Made by a program: the position numbers and the translations under genes
Shown: in pieces, positions 10,029-17,722 of the stretch
Layout of the letters: each line of letters starts with the position of its first letter
Numbering within the stretch: position 1 is the stretch's first letter
Assembly: GCA_938005315.1 (NCBI GenBank)
Contig: CALLOB010000080.1
Coordinates: 1-38,209, forward strand
Direction of reading: 5' to 3'
DNA length: 38,209 bases
DNA from: an uncultured Phycisphaerae bacterium
Lineage (GTDB): Bacteria; Planctomycetota; Phycisphaerae; UBA1845; PWPN01
The notes under the pieces: model-generated
Databases searched by the model: none
What the model was told of the DNA's origin: nothing
What the model saw: the letters and a program-made list of their open reading frames with translations, nothing else

Positions 10029-10282
10029 GACTCCTCCGATGTCGGTCCAAACCGGGATCGCACCGGAGTATCACGCAGATACTACCATCCCCCGCCTCGC
10101 TCCTCAAGGCCCCTGTTTCCCGGCCATGGAACCCGATTTGGCCGACAAGTCAGGCGGCTATGGATCACGCCCCGGCGCTTCGGGTGACTTTGCGCGCGAA
10201 GCGGGCCGACAATCCCCGAGAAATCATCACTCCCCGGCGCGCCGCGTGAATTTCACCGCGCCCCACCCGCCGCCCGGAGGGT

Positions 10283-10490
10283 GCCGCCTTGAGGGCCCCG
10301 CGTCGGAGGGCCCCGCTCCGTCGGGGCCGCGCGAATGGGGTGGCGGCGTGGGGGCGCCATGAGACGACCCGGCGCGAAACCCCGGACGCGACGGAGCGCG
10401 TCCCTCCAGGGCCGCAAAAGGGCCGCCCGTAGGGCCCCGCCTTGAGGGCCCCGCGTCGGAGGGCCCCGCTCCGTCGGGGCCATAGACCAC
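10283..10490. repeat. Palindromic repeat locus 1 (two B hairpins, one A hairpin)
   Basis: B-type hairpins (GGCCCCGCTCCGTCGGGGCC) lie at 10309-10328 and 10462-10481. An A-type hairpin (GGACGCGACGGAGCGCGTCC) lies at 10384-10403, followed by CTCCA. A 43-base segment that includes the B hairpin is repeated exactly at 10286-10328 and 10439-10481. The interval from 10309 to 10408 matches locus 3 (21741-21840) over its whole length, with the same order: B hairpin, GCGAATGGGGTGGCG, CGCCATGA, GGCGCGAAACC, A hairpin. Open frames through this region are Pro/Arg/Gly-rich artefacts of the repeats. Confidence 0.85.
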
Positions 10491-10618
10491 CAGGCTCAGG
10501 CTGTCAGGAACCCATAGGCCCCGGCTTGCGGCGACTGTTCAGGACCTTGGCCGTCGGACGCTCTCTGGGACGCCCGGGACTCTGACGTGCGGCCACCGGT
10601 GAGGCATTCGCAGGGCAT

Positions 10619-10708
10619 GTCGGCCCTCCCGGCAAGGACGCGTGCCAGTCATGCCATCGCACCAGCCGGCCAAGGTACGTCGGACCTACCCGCAAGTACG
10701 CGTGCCAG
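10619..10708. repeat. Imperfect 30-base direct repeats spaced 60 bases
   Basis: The segments 10619-10648 and 10679-10708 match at 26 of 30 positions. Both end in ACGCGTGCCAG, and their starts are exactly 60 bases apart. The sequence between them shows little further similarity. They lie in the region upstream of the first OprB porin gene. Confidence 0.5.
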
Positions 10709-10974
10709 CATCCGATCAGGCCGTCAACACCTCGCAGTCGGAAACCCGGGCTTGCAGAGGGTGTCCGCCGGCCAGGATCGGTGGAAAAGCCTGCGGCGAC
10801 CGTAGGGCTTGTACCGATAATATGGCCGCAGGTACAATTTCGAAGCGGGCACGGATGCGGACGATCTGGCGCGGGCCGCTCGAAGCCCCAAGAAGAAAAT
10901 TGCTGCTTGGCTTTACCGCCACTGGCTCGTCGAACGGCGGAATCCGTTTGCCCGCGTTATCGAGGAGCGATCGC
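10709..10974 (+). other. Region upstream of the first porin gene
   Basis: This stretch presumably contains the promoter of the porin gene. It holds AT-richer spots (GATAAT near 10815, TACAAT near 10834), but I cannot assign a convincing -35/-10 pair. In-frame codons continue upstream of the porin start, but their translation is not protein-like. Confidence 0.35.
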
Positions 10975-12306
10975 ATGAGCCGAAGACCTCGGAGGCATCG
11001 CGTCCGGACCGGACTGGCCACCATTACGGTCCTGGGGTTGTTGCAGGCGCCACTGGCGGCACAGGATAAACCACCGGCCACGGCCCCGGCGCCGGTCGAG
11101 GCCGCCGCCCCCTCATTCCCCGACAGCCTGTGGACCTCGCCCACGCTGACCGGCGACTGGGGCGGAGCGCGGACCGAACTGGCGAACCTGGGTTTCTCAC
11201 TGGCCCCCAACCTGTACACCGGCTACGTCCACAATTATCGGGGCGGGCTCAACACCCACAACGCCCATGATTGGCCGGGCATCGCCCACTACAACGCCGA
11301 GCTGGACTTCGCCAAGATGAAGCTGATTCCCGGCGGCAGCTTCTTCTTCCGGGCGATCCAGTCGTGGAACGACGGCATCCGCGGCGACGTGGGCAGCCTG
11401 AGCACGCCTTACAGCACCTGGGGCAGCAGCGGCGACAACGAGATCCTGGTGGACAAGTGGTGGTACCGGCAGCGGTTGCTGGACGACCGCATCGAGCTGC
11501 GTCTGGGCAAGCTGCTGAACGTGATCGACCTGTATGACGCCAGCCCATACGCCGGAAACATGTACACCAGGTTCAGCAACTACTGGCTGGTGGCCAACCC
11601 CACGATTCCCGTGGCCAAGGGCATCGGTGCCAACCTCAAGGTCTGGCCGACGGACTGGCTGTACGTGCAGGCCGGGGCGATGGATCCGGATCAGAACCAG
11701 CGCAAGACCGGTTTTGACACCGCCTTCCACGGCCCCTGCCGTTTCCAGGGCTACTGGGAGTTCGGCCTGACCCCCAAGTGGGACGGCCCCAACGGCAAGC
11801 TGCCCGGCCAGTACCGCTTCGGCTGGTGGTACGACAGCCGCACAAAGACCGTCTTCCGCAACACGCTCGGAGGGGCCAGGCGCACTGCGACGGAGACCGG
11901 CGACGTGGGCTTCTACGTGGGGTTCGACCAGCTGGTGATCAAGGAGAATGATAACCCCAAGGACAGCCAGGGTTTAGCGATTTTCGGCCGTTACGGCTAC
12001 GCTCACCGGGAAGTCAATCGGCTGGCCCATTTCTGGTCGGTCGGCACCCAATACCAGGGGCTGGTGCCCACGAGGGACAAGGACATTCTGGGCTTTGGCG
12101 TGGCTCAGGGTATCATGTCGTCCGTCTTTCGCCACGAACTGAACAGTCGAGCCGATCGCGAGACGGTCTACGAGTTGTACTATGCGGTTGAGGTCTTCCC
12201 ATGGCTGACGATCTCACCGGACTTCCAGGTCATCACCAATCCGGGTGGCCTGAAAGACCGTCGGGACGCCATCGTGGGAGGCGTGAGATTCAAGGTTGCC
12301 CTTTAA
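10975..12306 (+). CDS. OprB-family carbohydrate-selective porin
   Basis: The 443-residue outer-membrane beta-barrel begins at the ATG at 10975, with GAGGAG 6-7 bases upstream. A long upstream extension of the frame is discarded. The signal peptide ends near Ala-Ala-Gln (residue 30). The mature part opens with Leu-Thr-Gly-Asp-Trp-Gly-Gly-Ala-Arg-Thr-Glu-Leu, the characteristic OprB N-terminus. It continues with alternating aromatic strands and ends in a barrel-closing strand after Pro-Asp-Phe-Gln-Val-Ile-Thr-Asn-Pro-Gly. OprB porins admit sugars and other small solutes across the outer membrane; substrate specificity is not readable. A tiny exported protein gene follows 17 bases downstream and is probably co-transcribed. 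A paralogue lies at 20206-21579. Confidence 0.9.
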   Translation: MSRRPRRHRVRTGLATITVLGLLQAPLAAQDKPPATAPAPVEAAAPSFPDSLWTSPTLTGDWGGARTELANLGFSLAPNLYTGYVHNYRGGLNTHNAHDWPGIAHYNAELDFAKMKLIPGGSFFFRAIQSWNDGIRGDVGSLSTPYSTWGSSGDNEILVDKWWYRQRLLDDRIELRLGKLLNVIDLYDASPYAGNMYTRFSNYWLVANPTIPVAKGIGANLKVWPTDWLYVQAGAMDPDQNQRKTGFDTAFHGPCRFQGYWEFGLTPKWDGPNGKLPGQYRFGWWYDSRTKTVFRNTLGGARRTATETGDVGFYVGFDQLVIKENDNPKDSQGLAIFGRYGYAHREVNRLAHFWSVGTQYQGLVPTRDKDILGFGVAQGIMSSVFRHELNSRADRETVYELYYAVEVFPWLTISPDFQVITNPGGLKDRRDAIVGGVRFKVAL

Positions 12307-12323
12307 GGTCTGGAGGTCTTGAC

Positions 12324-12533
12324 ATGTCGATGACGCGTTGGGTTCGTTCCGCGAAGCTGGGGTTGATGGCCGCGACGCTCGCCGCCGGAACGGTGTTCGG
12401 TGCCTCGTGCGGTCTGAGCGATATCAAGGACAACCTGGTGGCCGGCAGCCTCAACTTTGTGAAGGCCTATACCACGGAAGCCTGGGACCTGATCATTCCC
12501 AACCTCAACGAACTCTTCCCGGCCATTCCGTAG
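12324..12533 (+). CDS. Small exported protein paired with the OprB porin
   Basis: The 69-residue protein starts at the ATG at 12324, with GGAGG about 8 bases upstream. Residues 1-28 form a signal peptide (Arg/Lys then Leu-Met-Ala-Ala-Thr-Leu-Ala-Ala-Gly) ending at Gly-Ala-Ser-Cys-Gly, so it may be a lipoprotein although the -3 residue is not the usual Leu. The mature part is about 40 residues (Asp-Asn-Leu-Val-Ala-Gly-Ser-Leu-Asn-Phe-Val-Lys) and looks like one amphipathic helix plus a hydrophobic tail. Its 17-base spacing from the porin stop implies one transcript. I recognise no named domain. A role as a porin accessory or envelope anchor is a guess from position. Confidence 0.75.
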   Translation: MSMTRWVRSAKLGLMAATLAAGTVFGASCGLSDIKDNLVAGSLNFVKAYTTEAWDLIIPNLNELFPAIP

Positions 12534-12897
12534 TCTTGACGGTGCGAGAGGGCGGCGCCGGCGGCGCTTCCGTGCCGCCGCGCGCCGACCCCGGATTCGC
12601 ACCCGCGCCGGCCCGCGGCCGGCCCGGCCCCGCGCTTCGCCCGGGCGGGCGCATCTCTCCGGTTCCGGATCGCGATCCCAGGCAGCACATCCGCGCCGCT
12701 CCGGACATGCCAGAGCGGCTGCTCGAGTGCCCGGCGCGCTTCCCGACGGCCCCTCGCCCGCCGGTTCATCGCCCAGGCCTCGTGTCTCCCTTTTTCGGAC
12801 TTCACACACCGCCATTGTGACGATCCCCTCGACCGCTTGACCCGACCGTCATCGTATTCGACGTTTCTTCCGTCCTTCGCCGGAGGGGAAAACGTCG
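12534..12897. other. Intergenic region after the porin operon
   Basis: No gene is visible. A seven-pair, all-GC hairpin (arms at about 12559-12565 and 12574-12580) follows the small gene and could end transcription, but it has no T-run. No confident promoter for the M48 gene is seen. Confidence 0.35.
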
Positions 12898-13509
12898 ATG
12901 CTCCGCGTCCTGGCGGTCGTCCTGCTGGCGGCCACGGCGGGATGCCAGTGCCCGGGTCTTATCGGTCCTGCGCCGCTGGTGCCCGCGTCCGAAGCCGAGG
13001 CTCTGGCCGGCCGGCGCGCGGCCGCAAGCCTGGAACAGCGCTTCGGCGGCCTGCTCCAGGACGCACAGGCCGAGTCGCGGATGCTTCGGCTGGCCGGGGA
13101 ACTCATGCCTCCTCAACAGGCCGGCCAGGAACGGTGGCAGCCCCGCCTGCTGGCCAGCGACGCGATCAATGCCTTCTCCCTGCCCGGAGGCCGCATCTAC
13201 CTGACCGCAGGGCTCTATCGCCGCCTCGGCGATGACGACGAATTGCTGGCGGCGGTGCTGGCTCACGAGATGGCTCACATTCTCGCACGGGACAGCTTCA
13301 AACCGTGCGCCTCGAGTTCCCAGGAGGCTCTGAGCCGGGAGATCGAAGCCGACCTGGCGGCGGCCGACCGACTGGAGCGGTCCGGCCGCGGGCGAGAGGC
13401 CCTGCAGCGGCTGCTGCTTTCCATCGCCGATCACCAGCCGCCGGGCTGGGCCCGGACGCGGGCCGAGGCCATACGCGGCGCCGCCGTCACTCGCGTCGCA
13501 AGCCGCTGA
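12898..13509 (+). CDS. M48-family zinc metalloprotease, lipoprotein
   Basis: A 203-residue protein with a lipoprotein signal peptide ending Ala-Thr-Ala-Gly-Cys16. The core has Asn-Ala-Phe-Ser-Leu-Pro-Gly-Gly (91-98) and the zinc motif His123-Glu-Met-Ala-His127. A downstream Glu150 in Glu-Ile-Glu-Ala-Asp is the likely third ligand. This is the arrangement of M48 envelope proteases such as LoiP and BepA, which degrade or help assemble outer-membrane proteins. The usual C-terminal TPR domain of BepA is absent, and the domain is short for the family, with a compressed stretch between the zinc motif and the third ligand. Mature location is probably the periplasmic face of a membrane. It stands alone, about 360 bases after the porin operon, and may act on envelope proteins. 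Confidence 0.85.
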   Translation: MLRVLAVVLLAATAGCQCPGLIGPAPLVPASEAEALAGRRAAASLEQRFGGLLQDAQAESRMLRLAGELMPPQQAGQERWQPRLLASDAINAFSLPGGRIYLTAGLYRRLGDDDELLAAVLAHEMAHILARDSFKPCASSSQEALSREIEADLAAADRLERSGRGREALQRLLLSIADHQPPGWARTRAEAIRGAAVTRVASR

Positions 13510-13595
13510 TTCCGATAATCCCGATCGCACCGACCCACGGCCCGGTCCGGTTCATTCCCGATCGCGCTTTCTTCATCGACTCAAGCCCGGTCGGC

Positions 13596-13624
13596 TTGAC
13601 TGCCTTGACGTGCACACCTAAAGT
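13596..13624 (+). promoter_or_regulatory. Candidate sigma-70 promoter for the small lipoprotein gene
   Basis: TTGACT at 13596-13601 and TAAAGT at 13619-13624 are separated by 17 bases. The transcript would start near 13631 and have a leader of about 145 bases before the ATG at 13777. The -10 element matches at four of six positions only. Confidence 0.4.
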
Positions 13625-13776
13625 CCAGTGAGGGACAGGGGACACTTCCGGCTGATGTTGCCTGGTGCCTGGCTTGCAGACGACATGCCGCGGATGCATG
13701 ATGGCGGTCTGAGAACCGGGCCTCAGGCGGGTTTCAAGCCGGCTTGTGCAGACAGGTCGAGAATGGAGGAGCAGCG

Positions 13777-13941
13777 ATGATGCGAGCGATGATGAGAGTT
13801 GTCCTGGCGACGCTGATCGGGATGTCGGCGCTGGTGATGGCCGGGTGTTCCTCGAACGAGGCCAAGCCCGCCGCCCTGGCCGGCGATCAGGCCCACGAGC
13901 GGCACGCGACCGGCATCGAGAGCCACGTCGGCGACATGTGA
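13777..13941 (+). CDS. Very small lipoprotein
   Basis: The gene encodes 54 residues from the ATG at 13777, preceded by GGAGGAG at 6 bases, which is one of the best ribosome-binding sites in the window. The signal peptide is classic (Arg-Ala-Met-Met-Arg-Val-Val-Leu-Ala-Thr-Leu) and ends Leu-Val-Met-Ala-Gly-Cys-Ser-Ser. The mature peptide has only about 31 residues, rich in Ala, His and charged residues, with no recognisable domain. The size recalls small outer-membrane lipoproteins such as entericidin-like peptides, but no sequence similarity is claimed. Confidence 0.75.
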   Translation: MMRAMMRVVLATLIGMSALVMAGCSSNEAKPAALAGDQAHERHATGIESHVGDM

Positions 13942-14093
13942 TGTCCTTCGGCTGTCGGCGGCTCGACTCGCCCGAGCCGGCCGACAACCCGACGCCCTGG
14001 TTTTCCCGCCGGCCGGTATCGGCGTTGCGCGCCACGCCCGCGGCGGCGATCCCGTACGCACCACATTCCGGTCGTTGCCTGAGCACCGCTGTG

Positions 14094-14129
14094 CGCCGGT
14101 AAACCGGTACCGGTAAACCGGTGCCGGCG
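14094..14129. terminator. Nested palindrome between convergent genes
   Basis: Arms CGCCGG (14094-14099) and CCGGCG (14124-14129) enclose repeated ACCGGT palindromes separated by AAA. It lies between the end of the small lipoprotein gene (plus strand) and the end of the deacetylase gene (minus strand). This position suits a bidirectional terminator, though no T-run follows. Confidence 0.4.
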
Positions 14130-14156
14130 GCGATTTTCCCGCCATCCGAGGGCCGT

Positions 14157-14912
14157 TCAGGTCATCTTCAGCAGCTCGGCGATGAGGTTGTTCCGCGGAT
14201 ACCCGTGCCCGAGGTGCTGGCGGAATCCCTCGCCGAAGGGCCGACCGATCCCGGCTCCGCGGGCGCCGGCGGAACGCTTCATGGCCTCGATGTACTCGTC
14301 CATGCCGTGATGCGCGCGCAGCCATTCGCGCTGCGAGGCATGGCAGGCCAGCATCCGCTCCTTGATCTCCATCACCGCAGTGATGTCCACGATGAACCCC
14401 GCCGGAACGGGCTCGCCGAAGATGTCCTCGTGGTCCACGGGGTCGCAGTAATACAGATGGGGAACCGCGCTCAGCACCGGCGCCGGGTCCACGGCCCGGG
14501 TCGCGAGGTTGGGTATCGGAGCCCCGAAGCACGCCGATCGAACCAGCCGCCCGGTGTGCTCGTGGTCCACCATGTAATCGACCGGCGGCTGGGTAATCAC
14601 GATGTCCGGGCGGGACTGCCGAAGGATCTCCACGAACCGCAGCAGCGTCGGCTCGTCATACATCACCATCAGGTCGGCACAGCCGGCGCAGTGATAATCC
14701 GCCCCCAGCACCGCGGCGGCGGCCATCGCCTCGTGGTGCCGGATGTGCGCGATCCGCTCGGGTCGCTCGGTGGCCGAACCGCAGTCGCCGCTGGTCGCCG
14801 TGGCGATGACGATCTCGCAGCCGGCTTCCTGCTTGAGCCGCGCCAGCGTGCCGGCGCAGGTGAATTCCACGTCGTCGGGATGGGCCATGAAGGCCAGGAC
14901 TCTTACGGCCAT
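14157..14912 (-). CDS. PIG-L family (LmbE-like) N-acetylglucosamine-type deacetylase
   Basis: The 251-residue protein starts at the ATG at 14912, with AGGGAG upstream; longer readings are Arg-rich and implausible. The zinc motif Ala-His-Pro-Asp-Asp is at residues 10-14, and a second metal-ligand region Asp-His-Glu-His-Thr-Gly is at 116-121. Both are diagnostic of the PIG-L/BshB/MshB fold, which removes acetyl groups from GlcNAc-containing molecules. It is the last of four genes on this strand, 23 bases after the GT39-type glycosyltransferase. The shared operon suggests that it trims a glycan or glycolipid made or moved by its neighbours. BshB (bacillithiol synthesis) is an alternative that I cannot exclude from the sequence. 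Confidence 0.85.
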   Translation of the reverse strand: MAVRVLAFMAHPDDVEFTCAGTLARLKQEAGCEIVIATATSGDCGSATERPERIAHIRHHEAMAAAAVLGADYHCAGCADLMVMYDEPTLLRFVEILRQSRPDIVITQPPVDYMVDHEHTGRLVRSACFGAPIPNLATRAVDPAPVLSAVPHLYYCDPVDHEDIFGEPVPAGFIVDITAVMEIKERMLACHASQREWLRAHHGMDEYIEAMKRSAGARGAGIGRPFGEGFRQHLGHGYPRNNLIAELLKMT

Positions 14913-14935
14913 GCCATGCTCCCTGAGGCCGCCGG

Positions 14936-16540
14936 TCACGGGCCGGCGGCGTAGCGATAGATCAGCGCCCGGCTGGCGGTCCGGCGACCGCCGCCGGATT
15001 CCGTGTGCATCAGTTCCAGCGTCTCGCCGGGCCGGAGCCCCCGGTGCAGCTCCTCCAGAAAACCGGGATGAGAACGCAGCGTCCGCCGTTCGTCCAGCAC
15101 CAGCCATTCCGGGTCGGATCGACGGGCCAGTTCAAGCACCTCCCCGGCCGTCATGGCCTCCTGGAAGACGATCGGCTCGCCATCGGCGTAGAAGGCCACC
15201 CGGTGCCGCTCGGCCATGACCCGCGGGGTCGGCGCGGCCGAGTGCCGGCGGATCCATTCGCCGGCCCGCCGGAGGTAGACGTCGTCGGCGTAGGGAGTGG
15301 CCACCAGCCAGGGCAGCGTCGGGGCGACCAACAGGGCGATCAGGACCGCCGCCGCGACCACCGGGCGGCGGGCATGAAACCTCTGCCCGATCTCCACGAC
15401 CCCCGCCCCGGCAAACGGCATCGTCAGCCCCGCCAGGACCAGCACGTGCCGCAGGCTGAGCAGGTCGGCGTAATTCATCCGCACGATCAGCCCGATCAGA
15501 ATCAGAAGATGCAGGAGCATCAGGGCGCCGACCAGCCTGACGCCCAGGACGTCTTCGACCGGCCGGCCTCGAACCAGCCACCACAGCGCCGGCAGCAGCA
15601 GCGTGACCCGCACCGCCCGGCCCCACTTCTCGCCGATGATGATCAGTGCCTGACCCGCCGAAGCAAGCCCCTGGCCGCTGGGGCCCGCCCGGACCGGGCC
15701 TTCAGCCGCCATGTCCCGATCCCCGGCGGACGAGGCCTCGCCGGCCGAGGGGAGCAGGAGCTTCCACGGCGACTTCTTCGGCACCACTTTGCCGGTGACG
15801 AGCATGTAAGGGGATGCGACCAGCAGGGCTCCCAGCGTCACCGCCGCCGCGGCCTTCCAGCGGTCGCGACGCAGGCGGTTTCGCGGAAAGACCGCCAGTG
15901 CTCCGGCGGTCACCAAGGCCACCTCCGCCCCCTCGGGACGGCAGAGAAACGCCGCCCCCGACAGCAGGCCGCCGATCAGAAGCCATCCCGCCCGCCAGCG
16001 CCGCAGCCCGCGGAGCACGGCCGCCACGGCGCCCAGGTATAGCGCCAGATGCGGCATGTCCGACAGGCCATCGGCCGAGATCCGGCAGAACTCCGCGGCC
16101 AGAGCGGTCATGGCCGCCGCGGCCAGGCCGGCCCCGCCGCCGAAGAGCCCGGCGGTCGCCAGGTACACGCCCGCCACCGCCGCCAGCCCGCCCGCCAGGG
16201 CGACCAGCACCGCCGCCAGCGTCCAGCTGCGGATCGGGTCGTTCAGGACCGCCGGCGCCAGCGGGCGCAGAGGCCGCATGGCCGCGTGCACCGCGAGAAT
16301 TGCCGCAGGATACAGCGGATGCTGGGGCTGGGAGCGCATGACCGCCAGCGGCTCGTGCTCCATCGCCCGGGCGCAGCGGATGAAGGTGACCCCGTCCCGG
16401 CTGAGCATGGCCGCGCGGCCGGCCAGGTACAGCCGCGGCGGCAGGGCCAGCAGAATCACGACGCCGGCCAGGACCAGCCCCGGCGAGGCGCGCCGACCGG
16501 GAACGGGCGGACGATCGATCAGGGTATCGGACACGCTCAC
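14936..16540 (-). CDS. GT39/PMT_2-type membrane glycosyltransferase
   Basis: A protein of about 534 residues with a short cytoplasmic start and around ten hydrophobic segments, from Leu-Val-Leu-Ala-Gly-Val-Val-Ile-Leu-Leu onward. A first extracytoplasmic loop contains Leu-Ser-Arg-Asp-Gly-Val-Thr-Phe, where GT-C enzymes carry their catalytic acid. The soluble C-terminus (about the last 110 residues) lies after the last membrane segment. This layout is that of ArnT/PMT-like transferases that use polyprenyl-phosphate sugars in the inner membrane. The start is uncertain: GTG 16540 or GTG 16534, neither with a clear ribosome-binding site. It lies 56 bases after lptG and 23 before the deacetylase gene, which points to modification of an envelope glycan or glycolipid. 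Confidence 0.75.
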   Translation of the reverse strand: MSVSDTLIDRPPVPGRRASPGLVLAGVVILLALPPRLYLAGRAAMLSRDGVTFIRCARAMEHEPLAVMRSQPQHPLYPAAILAVHAAMRPLRPLAPAVLNDPIRSWTLAAVLVALAGGLAAVAGVYLATAGLFGGGAGLAAAAMTALAAEFCRISADGLSDMPHLALYLGAVAAVLRGLRRWRAGWLLIGGLLSGAAFLCRPEGAEVALVTAGALAVFPRNRLRRDRWKAAAAVTLGALLVASPYMLVTGKVVPKKSPWKLLLPSAGEASSAGDRDMAAEGPVRAGPSGQGLASAGQALIIIGEKWGRAVRVTLLLPALWWLVRGRPVEDVLGVRLVGALMLLHLLILIGLIVRMNYADLLSLRHVLVLAGLTMPFAGAGVVEIGQRFHARRPVVAAAVLIALLVAPTLPWLVATPYADDVYLRRAGEWIRRHSAAPTPRVMAERHRVAFYADGEPIVFQEAMTAGEVLELARRSDPEWLVLDERRTLRSHPGFLEELHRGLRPGETLELMHTESGGGRRTASRALIYRYAAGP

Positions 16541-16596
16541 AGCATCGGGCAAGCCGGCGCCGGCGTCCAGCGCAGGGCCTGATCGGCTCCAGGCGT

Positions 16597-17712
16597 TCAG
16601 GTCCGCACACCGGACAGCAGCACCGCCACGACCGGCCCGAACAGGAAGATCGGAAGCCACGCGGGCAGCCCCACCAGCTGGGGCGTCGCCGCGCCGACGA
16701 CCTGCTGCCCGATGAACACCACCAGGAAGGAAGCGGCGCACATCCCCAGGGCCTTGGCCCCCTGGGTCAAGACCGCGCCGGGAAGACGGTGCATGAAGAA
16801 CACCAGACCCATCAGCAGCATGATCATGTTGTTGATCGGAAGCGTCAGCCGGCCGTGCTTGATCTGGGCGACCTGCACGGTGTCCACGTCCTGGCGGCGC
16901 TGCAGGTCCTGCAGCTGACGCAAGCTCAGGAAACGGACCCACTGCGCGGTCTGACGGAACATGAGCTCCTCGGGGGGCAGCTCGGCCTCGTAGAAGTCGA
17001 TGGCGGTACGATCCAGCACGTTGTCGCGCTGCAGACCGCCGACCCAGGCGTCCCTCACGCTGATGCGGATGCCGCGCTCCAGCCTCCAGCCCCGCCGGCC
17101 GTCCTGCTCGGCCCACTCGGCCTTGTCGGCCAGGATCACGTCGCCCATCCGGCCCTCCAGCCCCGGCTCGGTGGCCAGTTCCATGACGATCAGGCCCCGG
17201 ATGCGCCCCTGCTTGGGCGAGAACTGGCGGGCGCTGAGCAGGCGGTTCTCGCCGTCGCGGACGCACCAGATGCCGTAGGCCCGGGCCCCCTCCACGTCGT
17301 CGCGGTTCCGGGCCAGCTTGGCGGCCACCGAGGGAAGCACGATCTCCTGGTCGGCGATGACCAGGGCGTTGGTGGCCATGCCCGCCAGGATGATCGGTGC
17401 CGCCAGGCGGTACATGCTGGTGCCTGATGCCAGGATCGAGGTCACCTCGTTGAGCCGGTGAAGCCGGGCCAGCGTGGCACAGGCCGCGAAGGCCGAGATC
17501 ACCCCCGACAGCTGGTGGAAGTACAGCGGCAGATTGTAGAAGTAGTAGTCGGCGACGTTCCGCACGATCTGGACGACCGGCCGCTGGCCCTCGGTGAACT
17601 CGTCGAAGTTCACGAACAGGTCCAGCACCACGTACAGGCTGATCAGCGTGACCAGCGAGAGCACGTAGTTGAACACGAAGCTCTTGAGCACGTAGCGGTC
17701 GAGGATCTTCAT
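16597..17712 (-). CDS. lptG: LptF/LptG-family permease (LptG position)
   Basis: A 371-residue membrane protein starting Met-Lys-Ile-Leu-Asp-Arg-Tyr-Val-Leu-Lys, the typical opening of the YjgQ/LptG family. Three N-terminal membrane segments are followed by a periplasmic beta-jellyroll-like part (about 125-285) and three C-terminal segments (from Leu-Pro-Ile-Asn-Asn-Met-Ile-Met-Leu-Leu). The length fits LptG (about 360). LptF and LptG form the membrane part of the LptB2FG transporter, which extracts lipopolysaccharide from the inner membrane. Its presence implies an LPS-like or related lipid in this organism. It starts 10 bases after the stop of the preceding permease gene, so the two are translated from one message. 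Confidence 0.88.
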   Translation of the reverse strand: MKILDRYVLKSFVFNYVLSLVTLISLYVVLDLFVNFDEFTEGQRPVVQIVRNVADYYFYNLPLYFHQLSGVISAFAACATLARLHRLNEVTSILASGTSMYRLAAPIILAGMATNALVIADQEIVLPSVAAKLARNRDDVEGARAYGIWCVRDGENRLLSARQFSPKQGRIRGLIVMELATEPGLEGRMGDVILADKAEWAEQDGRRGWRLERGIRISVRDAWVGGLQRDNVLDRTAIDFYEAELPPEELMFRQTAQWVRFLSLRQLQDLQRRQDVDTVQVAQIKHGRLTLPINNMIMLLMGLVFFMHRLPGAVLTQGAKALGMCAASFLVVFIGQQVVGAATPQLVGLPAWLPIFLFGPVVAVLLSGVRT

Positions 17713-17722
17713 CGCGCGCCCG

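Noticed and set aside
10283..10490. CRISPR array
   Set aside because: Repeats are palindromic, mosaic, in mixed orientation and without regular unique spacers; no cas genes are in the window.
12338..12820. Open frame overlapping the small exported protein and following gap
   Set aside because: Its translation is Pro/Arg/Gly-rich with no domain, and it overlaps a better-supported gene with a ribosome-binding site and signal peptide.
13106..13116. TGCCTCCTCAA, identical to 11 bases of the tRNA-Lys 3' end, as a possible att site
   Set aside because: It lies inside the M48 protease reading frame (Met-Pro-Pro-Gln-Gln), no integrase is present, and the gene between shows no sign of insertion, so chance is the best explanation.
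13633..13649. GGACAGGGGACACTTCC, reminiscent of sequence near REP-associated transposases
   Set aside because: Only a single 17-base copy without a palindromic partner or a transposase; insufficient for a mobile-element call.
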